64,000 nucleotides of DNA. Source: Nemophila menziesii (lineage: Eukaryota; Streptophyta; Magnoliopsida; Boraginales; Hydrophyllaceae). The DNA lies in NCBI GenBank assembly GCA_029959085.1, contig JARWIR010000038.1:5216915-5280914 (forward strand), read 5' to 3'. The notes under the pieces are model-generated. The model searched no databases. It saw nothing but the letters and a program-made list of their open reading frames with translations, and was not told where the DNA came from. Numbering within the stretch: position 1 is the first letter of the stretch; each line of letters starts with the position of its first letter. A program made the translations under genes and the position numbers. This document shows positions 45,181-57,892 of the stretch, in pieces.

Positions 45181-46586
45181 TGTATCTGAATTTATGGGGG
45201 ATGATAGAGATTTGCTGACTTCTGATAGTAAACCTTCACCAACCGAAATTCCACCGTGATCATATAAAAACGTATTGGATAGATTAATTGTGCATGTGAA
45301 ATTTCAATAGTATTGTATTGGGGCAATTTGTGTATTCTCTTTGCCAAGTTTTTAATTTCTGCAGATATAGTCATGTAATTAATTTCGGGCGGGGTAGAGT
45401 AAGGCTTGTATTCTATAGTGAAATGTGTTTAAAGATTTTTTTTGGTGAGATAATATGAACAAAGATATCGCTGAATTTGTAAAGAATGTCGTATGAGCCG
45501 TTTGGACGGCTTAATTTAGAATAAATATATTTCTGAATAAAATTATAATATTTATTAAAAAAAAAATTAAAAAAAAAAATTTAAAATCATTTTTGATGTT
45601 TTTTTAAGAAACATATAATAAATACTTCTCTTAAAAAAGTTTTTAAGTCTCTAAATTATTTTTAAAAATCTGAAAAAACTGCAAGTATTTAGAAAAAAAA
45701 AAACAATCCTAACCCCGCATTTCTTTTTATCAAGTGTTTTTTTTCGTTTGAAGATGTTTTACATGGTTACTAAAACCACAAATACAACTAGACAACATAT
45801 TCCTAAACCGGAACCAAAATAAAAGTTATCAAACACCCAAGATTGACCTTATTCACATATGACTAATATTGAAAACTTAGTTTCGTTATAACAATGTTCA
45901 TAATCATTCATTCTGCTTATCAACTGGGAGTTCTTAAAACTTTACAATCAGATTTGAGAAGTATGTTTGATAGAACTAGGTAAAACTATATCATCGACAT
46001 TAATGTCAAACGACAATAATGACGTCCTGTACGGGAAAAAATGGCTTTACCCGCTGATCTACTAAACTTTGGGATCAGAACTTTAAAAAATAGAAGATTA
46101 AGTGTGTTCCATGTGTCAAAACATCCCTAACCAAAGATATGACGAGCAATATTATCCAAATTTGTGTTCTTGAAACCAAAGGGTTAATGCTATAACACCA
46201 TCGATGCTCAAAACTGTGTTTTTTCAAGGAATTTTTTAAGTATGGGACTAATGTTTTGGGAAGCAAGGAATCAAGGGAACACCATTCCCTTAATACATTA
46301 ACACAAGACCTATCATTAAGCAAAAACTGGTCTCTATAAAACTAGTCATATTTCCTTCCTTAGCTTCCCTTTTTTCAATTATTGTTATACCAGTTGTTAT
46401 TCTCTCACCATTGGTGCTGTTTATTTGTCTAGTAATTTCAGTTTTTGTAAGATGTTTAAAGCCATTTTTGAAGTCAATTCTTATAATTTATTCCCTGCTA
46501 CAGACCTCAGTAGGTTCACTGCTTCCTTTAGTAAAATATGGGATGTTGATGACAAAATTTTCACCGTTTTGCCTCTTAGTAGTTGG
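45181..46586. other. 3' flank and intergenic DNA, no gene supported
   Basis: 45181-45450 still resembles the region behind gene B (for example GAGAATCTTTGCCA-like text and TTTAATTTCTGCA), so it is probably the 3' UTR. Beyond it lies A-rich DNA and frames at 46075-46323 (minus) and 46425-46610 (plus) without recognisable motifs. Confidence 0.4.
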
Positions 46587-48091
46587 TGGTGGAAAAGGTG
46601 TGATAAATAAACGAATATAAATGATAACAAAACACACACCTAATACCACTACGAAAAACTTACTACAAATGCATTATCATTTGCAAGATATAGTTGATAG
46701 ATAAGATTCGTTCTCAGAGATTTCATTTATTAGCTCAAACTCGTGTTTAGATAAGAAACGTAGAAAAGATTACTAGTTTAAACTAAACAGAAATAAAAGA
46801 TAATATTTATTGGGTTTTCGAAATAAGAATTAAAAGCAATTGATTAAACAACTAATGCAAATAAATATACTAAGAGAATGGAGATGAAAATTTAGTTTAG
46901 GTTTGCTAGTATGCACCTATCTTCCTAAATCAATGTTTCAGTTATAAGGGTGAATTGAGCATATATAAGTAGTCGAGATTCTATAATCTTCCTAACTACC
47001 GTCAGTGTATCTTAGAAGGAAACCTCAACAATACTAAGGGACTTGGGTAAGGAGACCTTGTGCGTATACGCTTATGTGGTGTTGTCTATGACTGAATCTC
47101 CCGCTAGGGTGACAATCCAACTACTCATGAGGTAACCATATACGTTGCGCATCGCAAGAATTACAAACATTAAATCAAACAGAAAATACGAATCTATGAC
47201 GAACAATTCATTTAAACGTAAAATTCCAAATTCAATAAAGACATAAAACAAGTCTAGGATTCATACCCATATGTTATTTCCAGGCTAAATAGAATTAGTT
47301 CATACTAAGGAAAATAAAACTAACAATTAATAATATTATATTTATTTTCAAAAGACAAAACAAAATAATAATACTATACTAATTCCTGAAAACTGATAAA
47401 TAGCAGGGTTGGAATGGCATGAACAGCTTCCCAACTCCTTCTCCTCTTCTTTTCACTTGCTCCTGGTGATTTCTAGGTGTAAATATGAAAAGGTAGAGAA
47501 AGGATTATTTCCTTATAGTAAAAGTGGATATGTATATAATTTTGGACGAATTTAGGAGTTAGGACTAAGTATAAGAGTCCAAATCCAACCCAAACTCGTT
47601 TTACTAAAATAATGGACTTGTTGGCCCATTGGACTAGTAAAATTCATAACTTCTTCGTTACAGCTCTGAATCTAGTGATCTTAGTATCCATACAAACAAA
47701 ATTAAAATACCTTTATATATTTAAAATTACTCCTTCAAATTCCTTTTCGATTTTCTGTAGTATTGAAAATACTACACGTTTCCAAAACTAGACATTTCAA
47801 CTTTTACTTTCCAAAAGTGCTCAAAGTTTCCTTTTTTACTATGATTAAGGGGTTTTATTTCTTTATTTACTTCTTATATTCACCCCAAGATGTATTAGAT
47901 TCCAAATACATAAGTGATACACAACTAACACACAAATTACGCACAAAAGCTCTAAAATTATCAAAACACCTAAAACGATACAAGAAATTGTAAAGTATAA
48001 ATAAATGGGGAAAATCCTGTAACTACGCACTAAATACGCCTAAAATGATGTCTCTTGAATAGATTATTCTATCACATAAATGTAGACATCA
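46587..48091 (-). repeat. 3' LTR of the second Athila-like element
   Basis: Left edge TGGTGGAAAAGGTGTGATAA (could begin 3 bp earlier, as TGGTGG is doubled), right edge TGTAGACATCA followed by the polypurine tract (minus TTGAGTTGGGGGTCT). It shares blocks with the LTRs at 6987 and 17090. Confidence 0.78.
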
Positions 48092-49504
48092 AGACCCCCA
48101 ACTCAAAATTATGTCGTGAACAGTAGGGTAGTCTCAAATAAATATAGAAGAAGAATAGAAAACAATGTCTGGTCCTAGAGCAAACACTCTAACTAGTCTC
48201 ATGTAGTAACATTAAAGAAGTAATGCACAGTACACCAAATATACACTTAATCAATATCTCATAAATTCGAGTCCTAATTAACTTCGCAATGCTAGAAAGA
48301 GAGGTTTTCACTTAGTTCGTGATGACGGCTATAGGGTGATCATAGGTTCTAATATAGTATCCAATGGCCCACCTAACTAATCCCTAATCGTTCAGTTGTT
48401 ACTCAACCATGTAGCTAGAAATCCTAAGGTCTTTACGGTTGTAATGTCGGCTTAAGGATAGTATAATATGTACATTTGGATAATGTAAAGCAAGATTTTG
48501 GCTCTCTCCTTACTAACCATCAACGAATTGCCCTAGAGCTTGAGTTTCATTCAAAGATGTTCCCACTCAACCCAATTTCGATGCTTCATGATGATTACAT
48601 AACAGAATAAAACTTTTCATGATTATTACATAATAAATTTCCACTTTGCTGGTCCAATTTATATATTATTTTTCATATCATTTTTCTTTCTTTAGCTATG
48701 ACCCTCTTTTTAATATGAGATATCATGCTACTTTTCATATTTCTTTATATATATATATATTCTCTTTTACCCATGCAAAGGGTTAGAATAAAGATTATCA
48801 TCAATAATATTACAATTACAAATAAAAATTCTCAATTCCAATGTTACCCAATGACGAAGCCCACCACCCCAAACTCAATATCTAAAACGACTTGTCTCAC
48901 GGTCGTGATTCGGGTGCGGCTCATATGGATAAGTCCTACAATAAATGGGTATGACTTGTAATTTGGCTAATAAAAGACTTTAAAGGCTAAGAGGGGCTGA
49001 GGCGGATACAATAAATTCAAATAAAAAGGATGAGAAAGCTAAACGCTTCAAGTGGCTTATAAAAGAACTGCCCTAATCATTTTTCTAGCTTACTACGTAT
49101 CGTTATTTTTTCACTTTAAGTTCATAGATTAAGCGGGTTTATCAACTACTTTTAGACCTCACGTTCTACACACTGCTCAAGGCGCCCTAATATTCAACTT
49201 GTCTTCTTACGCATTGCTAATTAACCTTTTCTTTCCTTTACACAAGTTTTCATGCACACATACTAAGACGAGTTGTGATAGTGTTAAAAAATATACTACC
49301 TAATATCATTGACCTGGCTTGAACATGCTCAAATACGTACATTTAGCATATTCTATGCCAGTTCTTTAACCTAAATTTTTTAAATTTCATGCGAAAACGA
49401 AAAGAAGATAAGGACAACGAATCCCCACCCCCAAATCAAAACTGAGTCGTGTCACCACGACTCGGAAAAGACTCAATTAGCAATTAAAATTAAAATTTAA
49501 ATAT
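48092..49504 (-). other. Non-coding 3' region of the second Athila-like element
   Basis: Carries the same short blocks as 20821-22267, and polypurine-like copies at 48092, about 48866, about 49425 and about 49998. No coding frame. Confidence 0.65.
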
Positions 49505-49989
49505 CTAACACATAAGCAATTAAGGAGAGAGATTAGGAGATGTCACTCGGTCGAAAACCATATCTTGTCGTTTATAATGAGAAAGAGAATCATCTTGTAT
49601 CCCAGCATAGCCATGATCCTATTAATATTGTTGTTTATCTTCAGTTGTTGCATGATGGTGCAATGATTTATCTTTTATGATGTGGTGATTCTTTTCAACA
49701 ACATCACTGCCTATTCGGGAGGTTCAGGAACAACCTCTGCTGTTTTTTCTTGAATATTTGAAGATGAGACTTGGTCATTGGTTATTGGCTCCTTCTCTCT
49801 TGGTTCGGCTAGAACTCTCTTTCTCATGTTATTTACGTAGTGGTTGTTTAGTTACCTTGAGCTTTGGCTTCTTCGCAATTGGCTCATCAATGATGATGGA
49901 TTTTTCTTTTGTTGCTCCATAAAATTATTATTCTTACCTATGATTTGACTCTTTCTCTTATAATCCATAACATCTGTTCTTCTTGTCAT
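49505..49989 (-). pseudogene. ORF3 remnant of the second Athila-like element
   Basis: ATG at 49989 (minus) starts MTRRTDVMDYKRKSQIIGKN, closely like the ORF3 start of the 19-kb element (MTDAMDYKRK...LGKN). Frame changes then follow, with IDEPIAKKPKLK and a Ser/His-rich stretch still readable, down to an end near 49505. The likeness at the start and the same position between pol and the 3' LTR support a once-functional protein. Confidence 0.55.
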
Positions 49990-50384
49990 CTTTATTAACC
50001 CACAACTCAAGATGCACCAAGTATGATTTTAAGTTATGAATGATTGGTGTGTCTTGAATTTTTTGTTTGGTTCATGGACTATGAAGAATAGAGGAAGGAA
50101 ATAAGTTTAATTATAGTGGAAGAAATCTTTAAAACTTGATAATCTTTGGTTTTTTGTGGTGGTATGGAATAAAATTGATGGAGTTAATGTGTATATAGAA
50201 GATGTGGATGGATTTGGTGGTGTTGTTGTGTGTTGTTTGAAGGTTTGATCAAGCTTCAAGGTGTTCTTATCGGGGTTGGGACTAATATTTTTGTATTTGT
50301 GAAGTTGAGTGAGGCTAGGATTAGGTTTAGTAGAGTTAGAGACCCTAAGGACTCTCATATAAGCCATAAACCTCCACCACACTC

Positions 50385-50800
50385 GTATGCTGGTCACTGA
50401 CCTGTATGCCGCTCTCCTTCCTGCTCTTCCCAGACCGTGACACGGACTACGCATCCGTCGACACGGTGTACGTGTCAGTATGCCGCTAAGAGGGTCGGTA
50501 TGCCGGCCTCAGATTTCATATTTTTAGACTACATACCGTGACCTATATCGTGATGACCCATTGACTCGCACCGGTATGGCGCTTAAAGGGCCGGGATTTC
50601 TGCTCGCGTGACTTTGAAATTTCTGACCTTGTAGCATCGCGACCCTTTGTCGCGAGTGTCGATACGGTATTATGGGGCCGGTATGCCACTTAGAAGGCCG
50701 CTTTCCAGTCAGTGCTTTGCAATATTCTGAATTTGATCGTGGCGTGGACCGTCGTGACTCATTAGAGTGTATCGACATGCTGCTTAGAGGGACGAAAAAC
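50385..50800 (-). repeat. GC-rich repeat array in the second Athila-like element
   Basis: Irregular repeats built on CGGTATGCC(G/A)CTTA and CCGTGAC / TCGTGA pieces, at about 50400, 50485, 50575, 50690 and 50770. It lies at the same relative place as the array at 23040-23440 but with a different sequence. Confidence 0.6.
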
Positions 50801-51024
50801 CGGTGGGAGCTATTGGACACATGAAAATCTTCTCCAATTTACCTCAAACTCAGAATTTTGTGCACCTACACAATAACACGCTACTCTTTCTCTCCATTTA
50901 GCTTGAATACACACTTAAACTTATTAATATGCACTACAAAACATAAAATTAAACTAGAAAAACGATTAAAAACAAGGGATGTCTCCCAAGGACACTTTTG
51001 TTTAACGTCGCTGAAGCTTAACGT

Positions 51025-52495
51025 GTTACCTCGGGTTACTCGGCTTCGAGGAGGTACAACAACTCCTCTAGTGTGGCATCACTACTCTCATGGTAGATCT
51101 TCAAACGTTGACCATTAACCATAAAATTCTTGTGTTCGGTTGGATGTTCTATTTTAATCGCGCCCTGAGGTGTGACTTTTGTGACAACGTATGGTGCCCC
51201 TAATGGGACTTGTGTTTCCCCTAATAGTTAAAGAATCTTGAATTGTATAGGAGCACTCTTTTTCTTATTTTTAACTTCTTCATACAAATCTGCTTGTCAT
51301 GGCATCTCTTTTTTTTTTCTCCTTATAGAGACGTCCATTCTCATAGGCATGGAAACAAAATTCGTCTAATTTATTCAACTGTATCATCCTTTGCTTGCCC
51401 GCCAATTGTACATTGAGGTTCAAATCTTTGATAACCCAATAAGCTCGAAATTCAATCTCGATAGAAAGATGACAAGCCTTGTCGAAGACCATGCAATATG
51501 GTGATGCTACCGCTGGTGTTTTAAATGTTATTTTACAAGCCTAGAGATTACATCGAGCTTTATTGACCAAACCTTCCTCGTTTTGTTCATGGTCTTCTCT
51601 AGAATATATTTGATCTCTTGATTAGAGACCTCAGCTTGACCGTTTGATTGGGGATTATATTTGGTTGATGTGCGGTGTCTCACCCCCAACTTACGAAGAG
51701 CATCTGTCAACTGAACGTTGTTGATATGGCTACCTTTATTACTAATGAGAACACGTGGCGTATCATGTCTTGAGAATATATTGTTCTTAAGGAATGTTAC
51801 TACAGTGTTGGCATCATTCCTTGGTGTTGCCACTACTTCTATCTAGTTGGTGTCATAGTCTACTGCTAACAAGATATACAGATTCCTATGGGATGGAATG
51901 AATGTCCCATGAAATCTATTCCCCAAACATCAAAGATTTCTACTTCCAACACGTTGTTGAGTGGAATATCGTATCTTTTTAATATAGTACCAGTGAATTA
52001 GCATCTTTTACAGCTCTGGACGTACCAATGTCAATCTTTGTGAATAGAGGGCCAAGAGAACCCAGATTGAAGAACTTTTGTTGCGGTTCTGTCGCCCTTG
52101 AAGTGACCCCCATATGGTAAGTCATGACAATTCTAAATGATCTTTAGTATCTCATTCTAATGAACACATCTTCTAATCACTTTATCATTGCATGTCTTGA
52201 AGAGGTATGGATCATCCCAAAAAAATTACTTGGCTCGATGGATCAACCTCTTTCACTGTTATGGATTATAGTCCGCAGGAAGTGCACCATTCACTATAAG
52301 ATCAACTATATCTGCATACCAAGGAACAACAACATTATTTAAAACAAAGAGTTTTTCATCGGGAAATACCTCTTTGACCAATTATGGTCCAGTGTTGATT
52401 GTAGAGCCTTCGAGGCGAGATAGATGATCAACAACTTGATTCTCGCTTCCTTTTCGATTTAGAATCTCCAAGCCAAATTCTTGTAGAAACAATAC
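51025..52495 (-). pseudogene. Integrase and RNase H end, second Athila-like element
   Basis: Minus order: [16 protein letters not shown]...[14 protein letters not shown] (end of RNase H), PWYADIVDLIVNG, a CC part of the zinc finger (QSCKRC near 52000), RVLISNKGSHINN and KYNPQSNGQAEVSNQEIK (catalytic core; the Glu of the family's Q..GQ.E is the E of AEVS), AYWVIKDLN, and the C-terminal end GAPYVVTKVTPQGAIKIEHP...MVNGQRLKIYHE. Stops and frame changes lie between them. This is the best evidence in the window for what the 19-kb element has lost. Confidence 0.85.
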
Positions 52496-52500
52496 CCACC

Positions 52501-52881
52501 TGATGTCTCCATATTTGTGATATGTTAATCTAGGACTGGGACATCATTTTAGGTGTATTTCATTAATTGTTAAGGGATTTTTCCCCGTTATTACATAATT
52601 TCTTAATTCATGCCTTGATTTGGAGATTTATTACTTTCATAGAATTTTTAGTATAATTTGTGTGTTATTGTGAAGCTCTTAAGTAAAAGGAAATATTTAG
52701 AGGCCAAATCAATTTCAAGTAGTTAAGGAAAGAAGATCCAAGGTAAAATCTAGAGTTAAAAGGAAGCAAAGTGGAGTTAGGAAAGGAAAAACTGCCAAAT
52801 AAATCTGTCATGCTAAAAAGTCGTCTAGTGTTTTGAAGACTGCGGAAAATCTATTACGAATTTGGAGGAGATACTTTATGA

Positions 52882-52980
<99 letters not shown>

Positions 52981-54056
52981 AATTGCGTAAATTCCATATA
53001 AAGTGCATAAAAATCCAATAAGTAAAGAAGGAGATATGACCAAACTATTGAAGCAGTGTTTATCCTGTCCTACATTTAGGAAAGGAATTTGAATTGGAAA
53101 AGGACTTCAATAACTCGTCTTGCACTCCAAGATTTCGACCATAGGGTTAGCTAAAACCTATAAATACACATACTTATCATTGTAAACATGTCCTTTCTTA
53201 ATTATTAGTCCATAGTATCAAGTAGCGACATCAGGAGAAGCAAGTCGACAGTATGTATCTATCTTACAATTTATTTCTTTCTAGTATGAACTAATTCTCC
53301 CATAGCTTGGAGTTTTGCACATGTGTAATATTTTAGTTCTATATCTTTATTGTAAGTTATTTGGGATTAACCTTTAAATTGATTAAGCTTCTTATCTTTC
53401 ATATATTTGTTTTATGTGCTTTGATGTATTGACCGTAGTTCTTTCTAGTTCACGAGTATAGACTACCCCATTAATAGTAGTTGGATGGTCACCCGGAAGG
53501 GGTGTTCAACTATTGGAACACCACATAAACATCTAGTGTGCGGTAATGATCTTGACGGGCTTGCCTAACTAGATAGTCACTAGGTTTTGAGATTAACCAC
53601 CGATCATTGCGCGGGGTCCCTTTACCCAAGTCCCCTGATAATTGTTAAGTTGCCACATGATTCCACCCGGAAGGAGGTTAGGAGGAATATATAATATTGA
53701 CTACTTATCTAAGAGCTTTGATTACCCTTATAACTGGAATATAGATTTAGAAGATTAAGTGCATACTAGCAAACCTAAGTTATACTTCTCATCTCCATTC
53801 TATTTACTTTTACTATTTGCTTTAGTAGTGTATTAGTTATTCTCTCAATTGTCAATCTCTTTATTTATTTGTCTTTTAGTTTTAGCCATCAATATCTACT
53901 ACACTTTCTTCTCTAAACACGATTACAAGCTAACAGGCTCAATCCCTGCGAACCAATCTTACTTATCAACTAAACTTGCAAACGATTTGTGATACTTGCA
54001 GTGAGTTTTTGTGGTTGTTAAGGGTGTAAATCCTTATCATACTCTTAGCCCCACCA
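52501..54056 (+). repeat. Solo LTR inserted in the pol of the second Athila-like element
   Basis: 1,556 bp, TGATGTCTCC...AGCCCCACCA, with perfect 5-bp duplications CCACC at 52496-52500 and 54057-54061. Removing it rejoins the host RNase H as [11 protein letters not shown]. It carries a 94-bp (AT)n tract (52884-52977), TATAAATA near 53159, and blocks shared with the other Athila-like LTRs, here in plus orientation. No internal region is left. Confidence 0.9.
52884..52977. repeat. (AT)n microsatellite in the solo LTR
   Basis: About 47 AT units. Confidence 0.95.
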
Positions 54057-54061
54057 CCACC

Positions 54062-55131
54062 TAATAAGACGAGGCTTTGCATCCTTATTCTCCATAAGGT
54101 ATCTAATTGCTAAATGATCTGTGTATACGGAAACTATTTCCCCAAGAATATAGGGACAAAACTTGTCTAAAGCATATACCACGGCTAGTAACTCTTTCTC
54201 GGTTACTATTAGGCAGTTGTGAAGGTCTTACTTATATAATATATTGTGTGAAAGATCTTCTCTTTTCTGTGAACCAATATAGCTCCTATGGCATGAAAGC
54301 TTGCGTCACACATAACCTCGAACGGAAGAGTCCAATCTGGTGGAGTGATAATCGATGACGAGATAAGATTCTCTTTGATAACCAAAAAATCTTTCAAACA
54401 TACGTCATCGAATTTGAAGAAATTATCCTTCTCGAGTAAAGAAAAAAGTGGTTTAACAATATTGGAGATTTTTTTTATAAATCTACGATAAAACTCTGCG
54501 TGACCCAATAAACTTATAACTCCTTTAACATAAACTGGAGGTGGTAAGTTCTTGATAACATCAATCTCAGCACGATCTATCTCCTTTCCAGCACTCAAAA
54601 ATCTGTGACACAACACGATACCCTCACAAACCATGAAGTGACACTTCTCCCAATTAAGAACAAGATCAGTTTATTTACAACGCAAGAGCACATTTTCAAG
54701 ATTGTCAAGGAACTCATCAAAACTATCTACAAACACTAAGAAAAGATCCATGAAAATTCTAAGAATTTATCAAACATGTCCCAGAATAAAGTCGTCATAC
54801 ACCGCTGGAACGTGGCCAGTGCATTGCATAAACCAAACAATATCCTTCGATAAAAAATGCCATCAAGGAAACAATAGTGCTCTCTCCCTGTAAACTTATA
54901 TAACATATGATCAATAAACGGTAAATAGAAGTGATATTTATTTGTGGCTTTGTTGAGCTTGCGGTAGTCCATGCATACTCTCCACCCCACAACTGTTCTC
55001 GTCGGAATGGATTCTTTACTGTTATTAAGGATGGTGGTCATACCCACTTTCTTTGGAAAGCATTGCACTGGGCTAACCCACTCACTATTCGAAATTGAGA
55101 AAATAATTTCCGCATCTAACAACTTGATCAC
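54062..55131 (-). pseudogene. Reverse transcriptase and RNase H start, second Athila-like element
   Basis: Minus: NSEWVSPVQCFPKKVGMTTI, GWRVCMDYRKLNKATNKYHF (with the family's VCiDYRKLN), PFIDHMLYKFTG; then a deletion of the block that normally follows (YNQI..APED type). GLCNALATFQRCM, a broken polymerase motif, RAEIDVIKNLPPP, LLGHAEFYRRFIKKIS, and the RNase H start PFEVMCDASFHAIGAIL (the family's CDASD.A.GAVL), then [20 protein letters not shown]. Confidence 0.85.
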
Positions 55132-55139
55132 CTATTTCC

Positions 55140-56390
55140 TTACCACCTCTTCATTGTGGGCATAAGTCTTCTTTGCCCCTCTGTAGATCGCAAACTTTCG
55201 TCTTCAAGAATGATCTTGTATTGGCCAATGGTAGGACTAATCCCCTTGATATCGGAGATTGTCCACCCAATTGCCTCTTTTTTGGCTCTAAGAACACGTA
55301 GCATCTTATTTTCTTGAGGACCTGAAAAGTTAGTAGAAATAATAACATGCAAAGTATTGTTTGTATCTAGATAGACATGCCGCAAATGGGTTGGAAGTGG
55401 TTTCTCCTTGAGGGCAGGAGGACATACTATAAATGGTTTCTTTGTTGGCTCAATGACCCCCTCCTCGTGGATTCGTTCATAACCTTTCACCTTAGGTCTT
55501 CCACATTCTGAACTCAGAGCAGCCACAACATCGGCTAACTCATCATACAATTCTGGCAATTCTAGTGTTAAGGTTGCCTTTAAAATGTCATCAAAATTTG
55601 TCTCATTATATACATCTTGCATAATTTGATTCATGACATCTATGCATATACAATCATCTTTCGAATTTGGAAACTTCATAACCTTAAACACATTGAATTT
55701 GACTTGTTCATCTTGGATCCTTATGATCAACTCACCATTCTCAACATCAATTAGTGTACGCCCTGTGGCTAAGAATGGCCTACTGTATTCAAGAATAATA
55801 AAATCACATGGAAATATAAAACTACCAGCTTTAACTAAAACATATTTGATTTTACATTCTTGATGAGAGAGGGACTGATCCTCCATTTGCAAGACCGTAG
55901 TACTAGGTCCAACTTCCCCTATGTTAAGCTTCTTGAAAAAGGCTTTGGCATGATATTGATACTCGCGCCTAAATCACATAATGCTTTCTCAGTCCATCCT
56001 TCACCAATGGCAATAGAAATCAAAAACTTCCGGGATCTTTCAACTTTGGTGGCAACTTGCTTTGGCATATAGGACTACATTCCTCAGGTATACCAACCAA
56101 TTCCCCATCTTCATACCTTTTTTTGTTAGAAAAGATGTCTTTTAGAAATTTGAGATACTTTGTCATTCTTTTTACAGCTTCCGCAAATGCTACGTTAATT
56201 TCTAGCTTACTCTCCATGTCCAGGAACTTCTTGAATTCTTGCTCATTATTCTTATTCTTGACACGGGATGGGAATCGCGGTGGAGGACGAGTCTTGTTAA
56301 TTGCTAAGTATTTTTTCTTCTCCGATGCATTCTCTATATTAGAACTTACCGGTTCGATTACCTTTTCAATTGTATCTTTAACTAGTTCTT
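55140..56390 (-). pseudogene. Gag C-terminus and protease, second Athila-like element
   Basis: Minus: the linker ending RPPPRFPSRVKNK, KLEINVAFAEAVKRM, LPPKLKDPGSF, ALCDLGASINIMPK (protease active site), a frame change, AGSFIFPCDFIILEYSRPFLATGRTLIDVENGEL (shortened by about 15 residues before RPFLATG compared with the 19-kb element, positions 55730-55830), then the PR-RT linker with ELYDELADVVAAL and HLRHVYL. The match to 23971-25653 is clear. Confidence 0.85.
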
Positions 56391-57892
56391 TGGTCGCTCC
56401 TAGAGTGTGATAAAAATCAACATTAAAGGAGAGGAGCGACTACCGCAAGTGTACGGGTCGTCCAAGTAATAAAACAGTAAAAACGGGTTAATCATCTCCA
56501 CAGGGATTGCTAGGTAAGACATATGTGTTTAAACAATGAGTAGAATTAATTGTGAAATGAAAAAAATAAAATACAAATAGATTTGTGTTTGGTTTTTGAA
56601 TTATAAACTACTAAACACAATAAAGTAAATTAACTAAGAGATTAACTGAATAAAATAAAGTAAAGACTAAAGGAGTAGATGCAAATATGAGAGATATATT
56701 GAGTCTCGCTAGGGATCCACCTAAGTTAAAATATTTAGAGATTTCGTTTAAGGGACAAGTTGGTAATTCTATATTAGTCGAGACTCTAATATCCTCCTAA
56801 CTCCCTTCAGGGTAGACTTAGGAGGCAATCCTACCGTATTAAAGACCCCGTTAGGGAGACTATAAGCTACTTTTAGATAAAATAAGTGATTGCTCAATTG
56901 GTTGTGTGGTTAGTCAAGCCCGTCAGGATCAATGACGAACACCATGGGTTTATTAATTAGATCAGTAATTAAATCCTCCTTCCAGATGATCGACGACACT
57001 AGTGAATAGCCTAATTACTATAACCTAATATAATCCTCGGGTAAATTAAAATTAGTAAATAAGCATGAACTAATAAACAATATGAAAAACCTAACTTGAA
57101 TTAAATTAAAACAATCCCAAATTCAAAAATACTGAAATAGATAAACTAGGGCTTAACCCATTATGCGATTCTTAAGTATTTGGAAATTTAGCTCATACTG
57201 AAAAGAAATTAAAAGTATAAATTTTTCTAATAAATAAAATAAAATAAACCTAGATGGAGGAATGGAATTGAGCTGTTGTTGAAGAAAGTGTTTCTCCAGC
57301 TTCTGCTCTTGCCTCTACCTCTTGCTCTATTAAAAAATAGAAATTATAATAAGTGAATGTAATTATGAGGCTTAGGAAGTCTTATATAGAGCTTAAAATG
57401 GATTGGGCCCTTAATTTACCTAATTAAATGATTCAGGGCCAAAGTCCAATTTATAATTTCTGCAACTGCTAAACACACTTTAGTAAAACATGTTTAATAT
57501 TCGCATTGTAAGTCCAAATCACGTGATTCCACTTACAAAATTTTGCTAACTCTGAGGTACACCTTTTCATTTGATCCACTAGGTCCAAATTTGCACTGTT
57601 TGGGCTCGGGGAGACCTAGAGGTGACGAATTTCCAGTTTCGAATGCTCCTCCTCACTAAAGTGATATCTTTCTCTCTTTTGACACTTCCTTTTTGCTCTT
57701 GCACTTTAAACTCCAGCATCCATGTAACTAAGAACTTTACAATAAACAAGAAAATAAACGCACAAAAGCTCTATAAGTAACAATAGTACAAATCTGAAGG
57801 AGATATGATTACAAATCAACTAACTAAGTCCAATTTATACGTAAAATGATGTCTCCTAAGGGCATTTATTTATAACAAAAAGAGCGACTTCA
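56391..57892 (-). repeat. 3' LTR of a third, truncated Athila-like element
   Basis: Starts TGGTCGCTCCTAGAGTGTG and ends AAGAGCGACTTCA; the ends are partly inverted (GGTCGCTC/GAGCGACT). Compare TGGTGTCTCCTAGTGTGTTC and GGAGACATCA of the 19-kb element. Inside is the shared TACCGCAAGTGTACGGGTCG block. A minus-orientation 3' internal region follows, so this is a 3' LTR. It was inserted into the gag of the second element. Confidence 0.8.

Larger units (their letters stand above)
46587..56390 (-). mobile_element. Second Athila-like element, decayed, missing its 5' end
   Basis: Minus strand. Left to right it has the 3' LTR, polypurine tract, non-coding 3' region, ORF3 remnant, GC-rich array, integrase, RNase H, reverse transcriptase, protease and the C-terminal part of gag. 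It is cut at 56390 by the LTR of a third element. Its 5' LTR and gag start are not in the window. Unlike the 19-kb element it has the full pol order, so it represents the autonomous form of the family, but with many stops and small deletions. A solo LTR (52501-54056) sits in its pol. Confidence 0.85.

Noticed and set aside
46075..46610. Opposed frames of 60-80 codons left of the second Athila-like LTR
   Set aside because: No recognisable domain, splice pattern or composition that separates them from chance.
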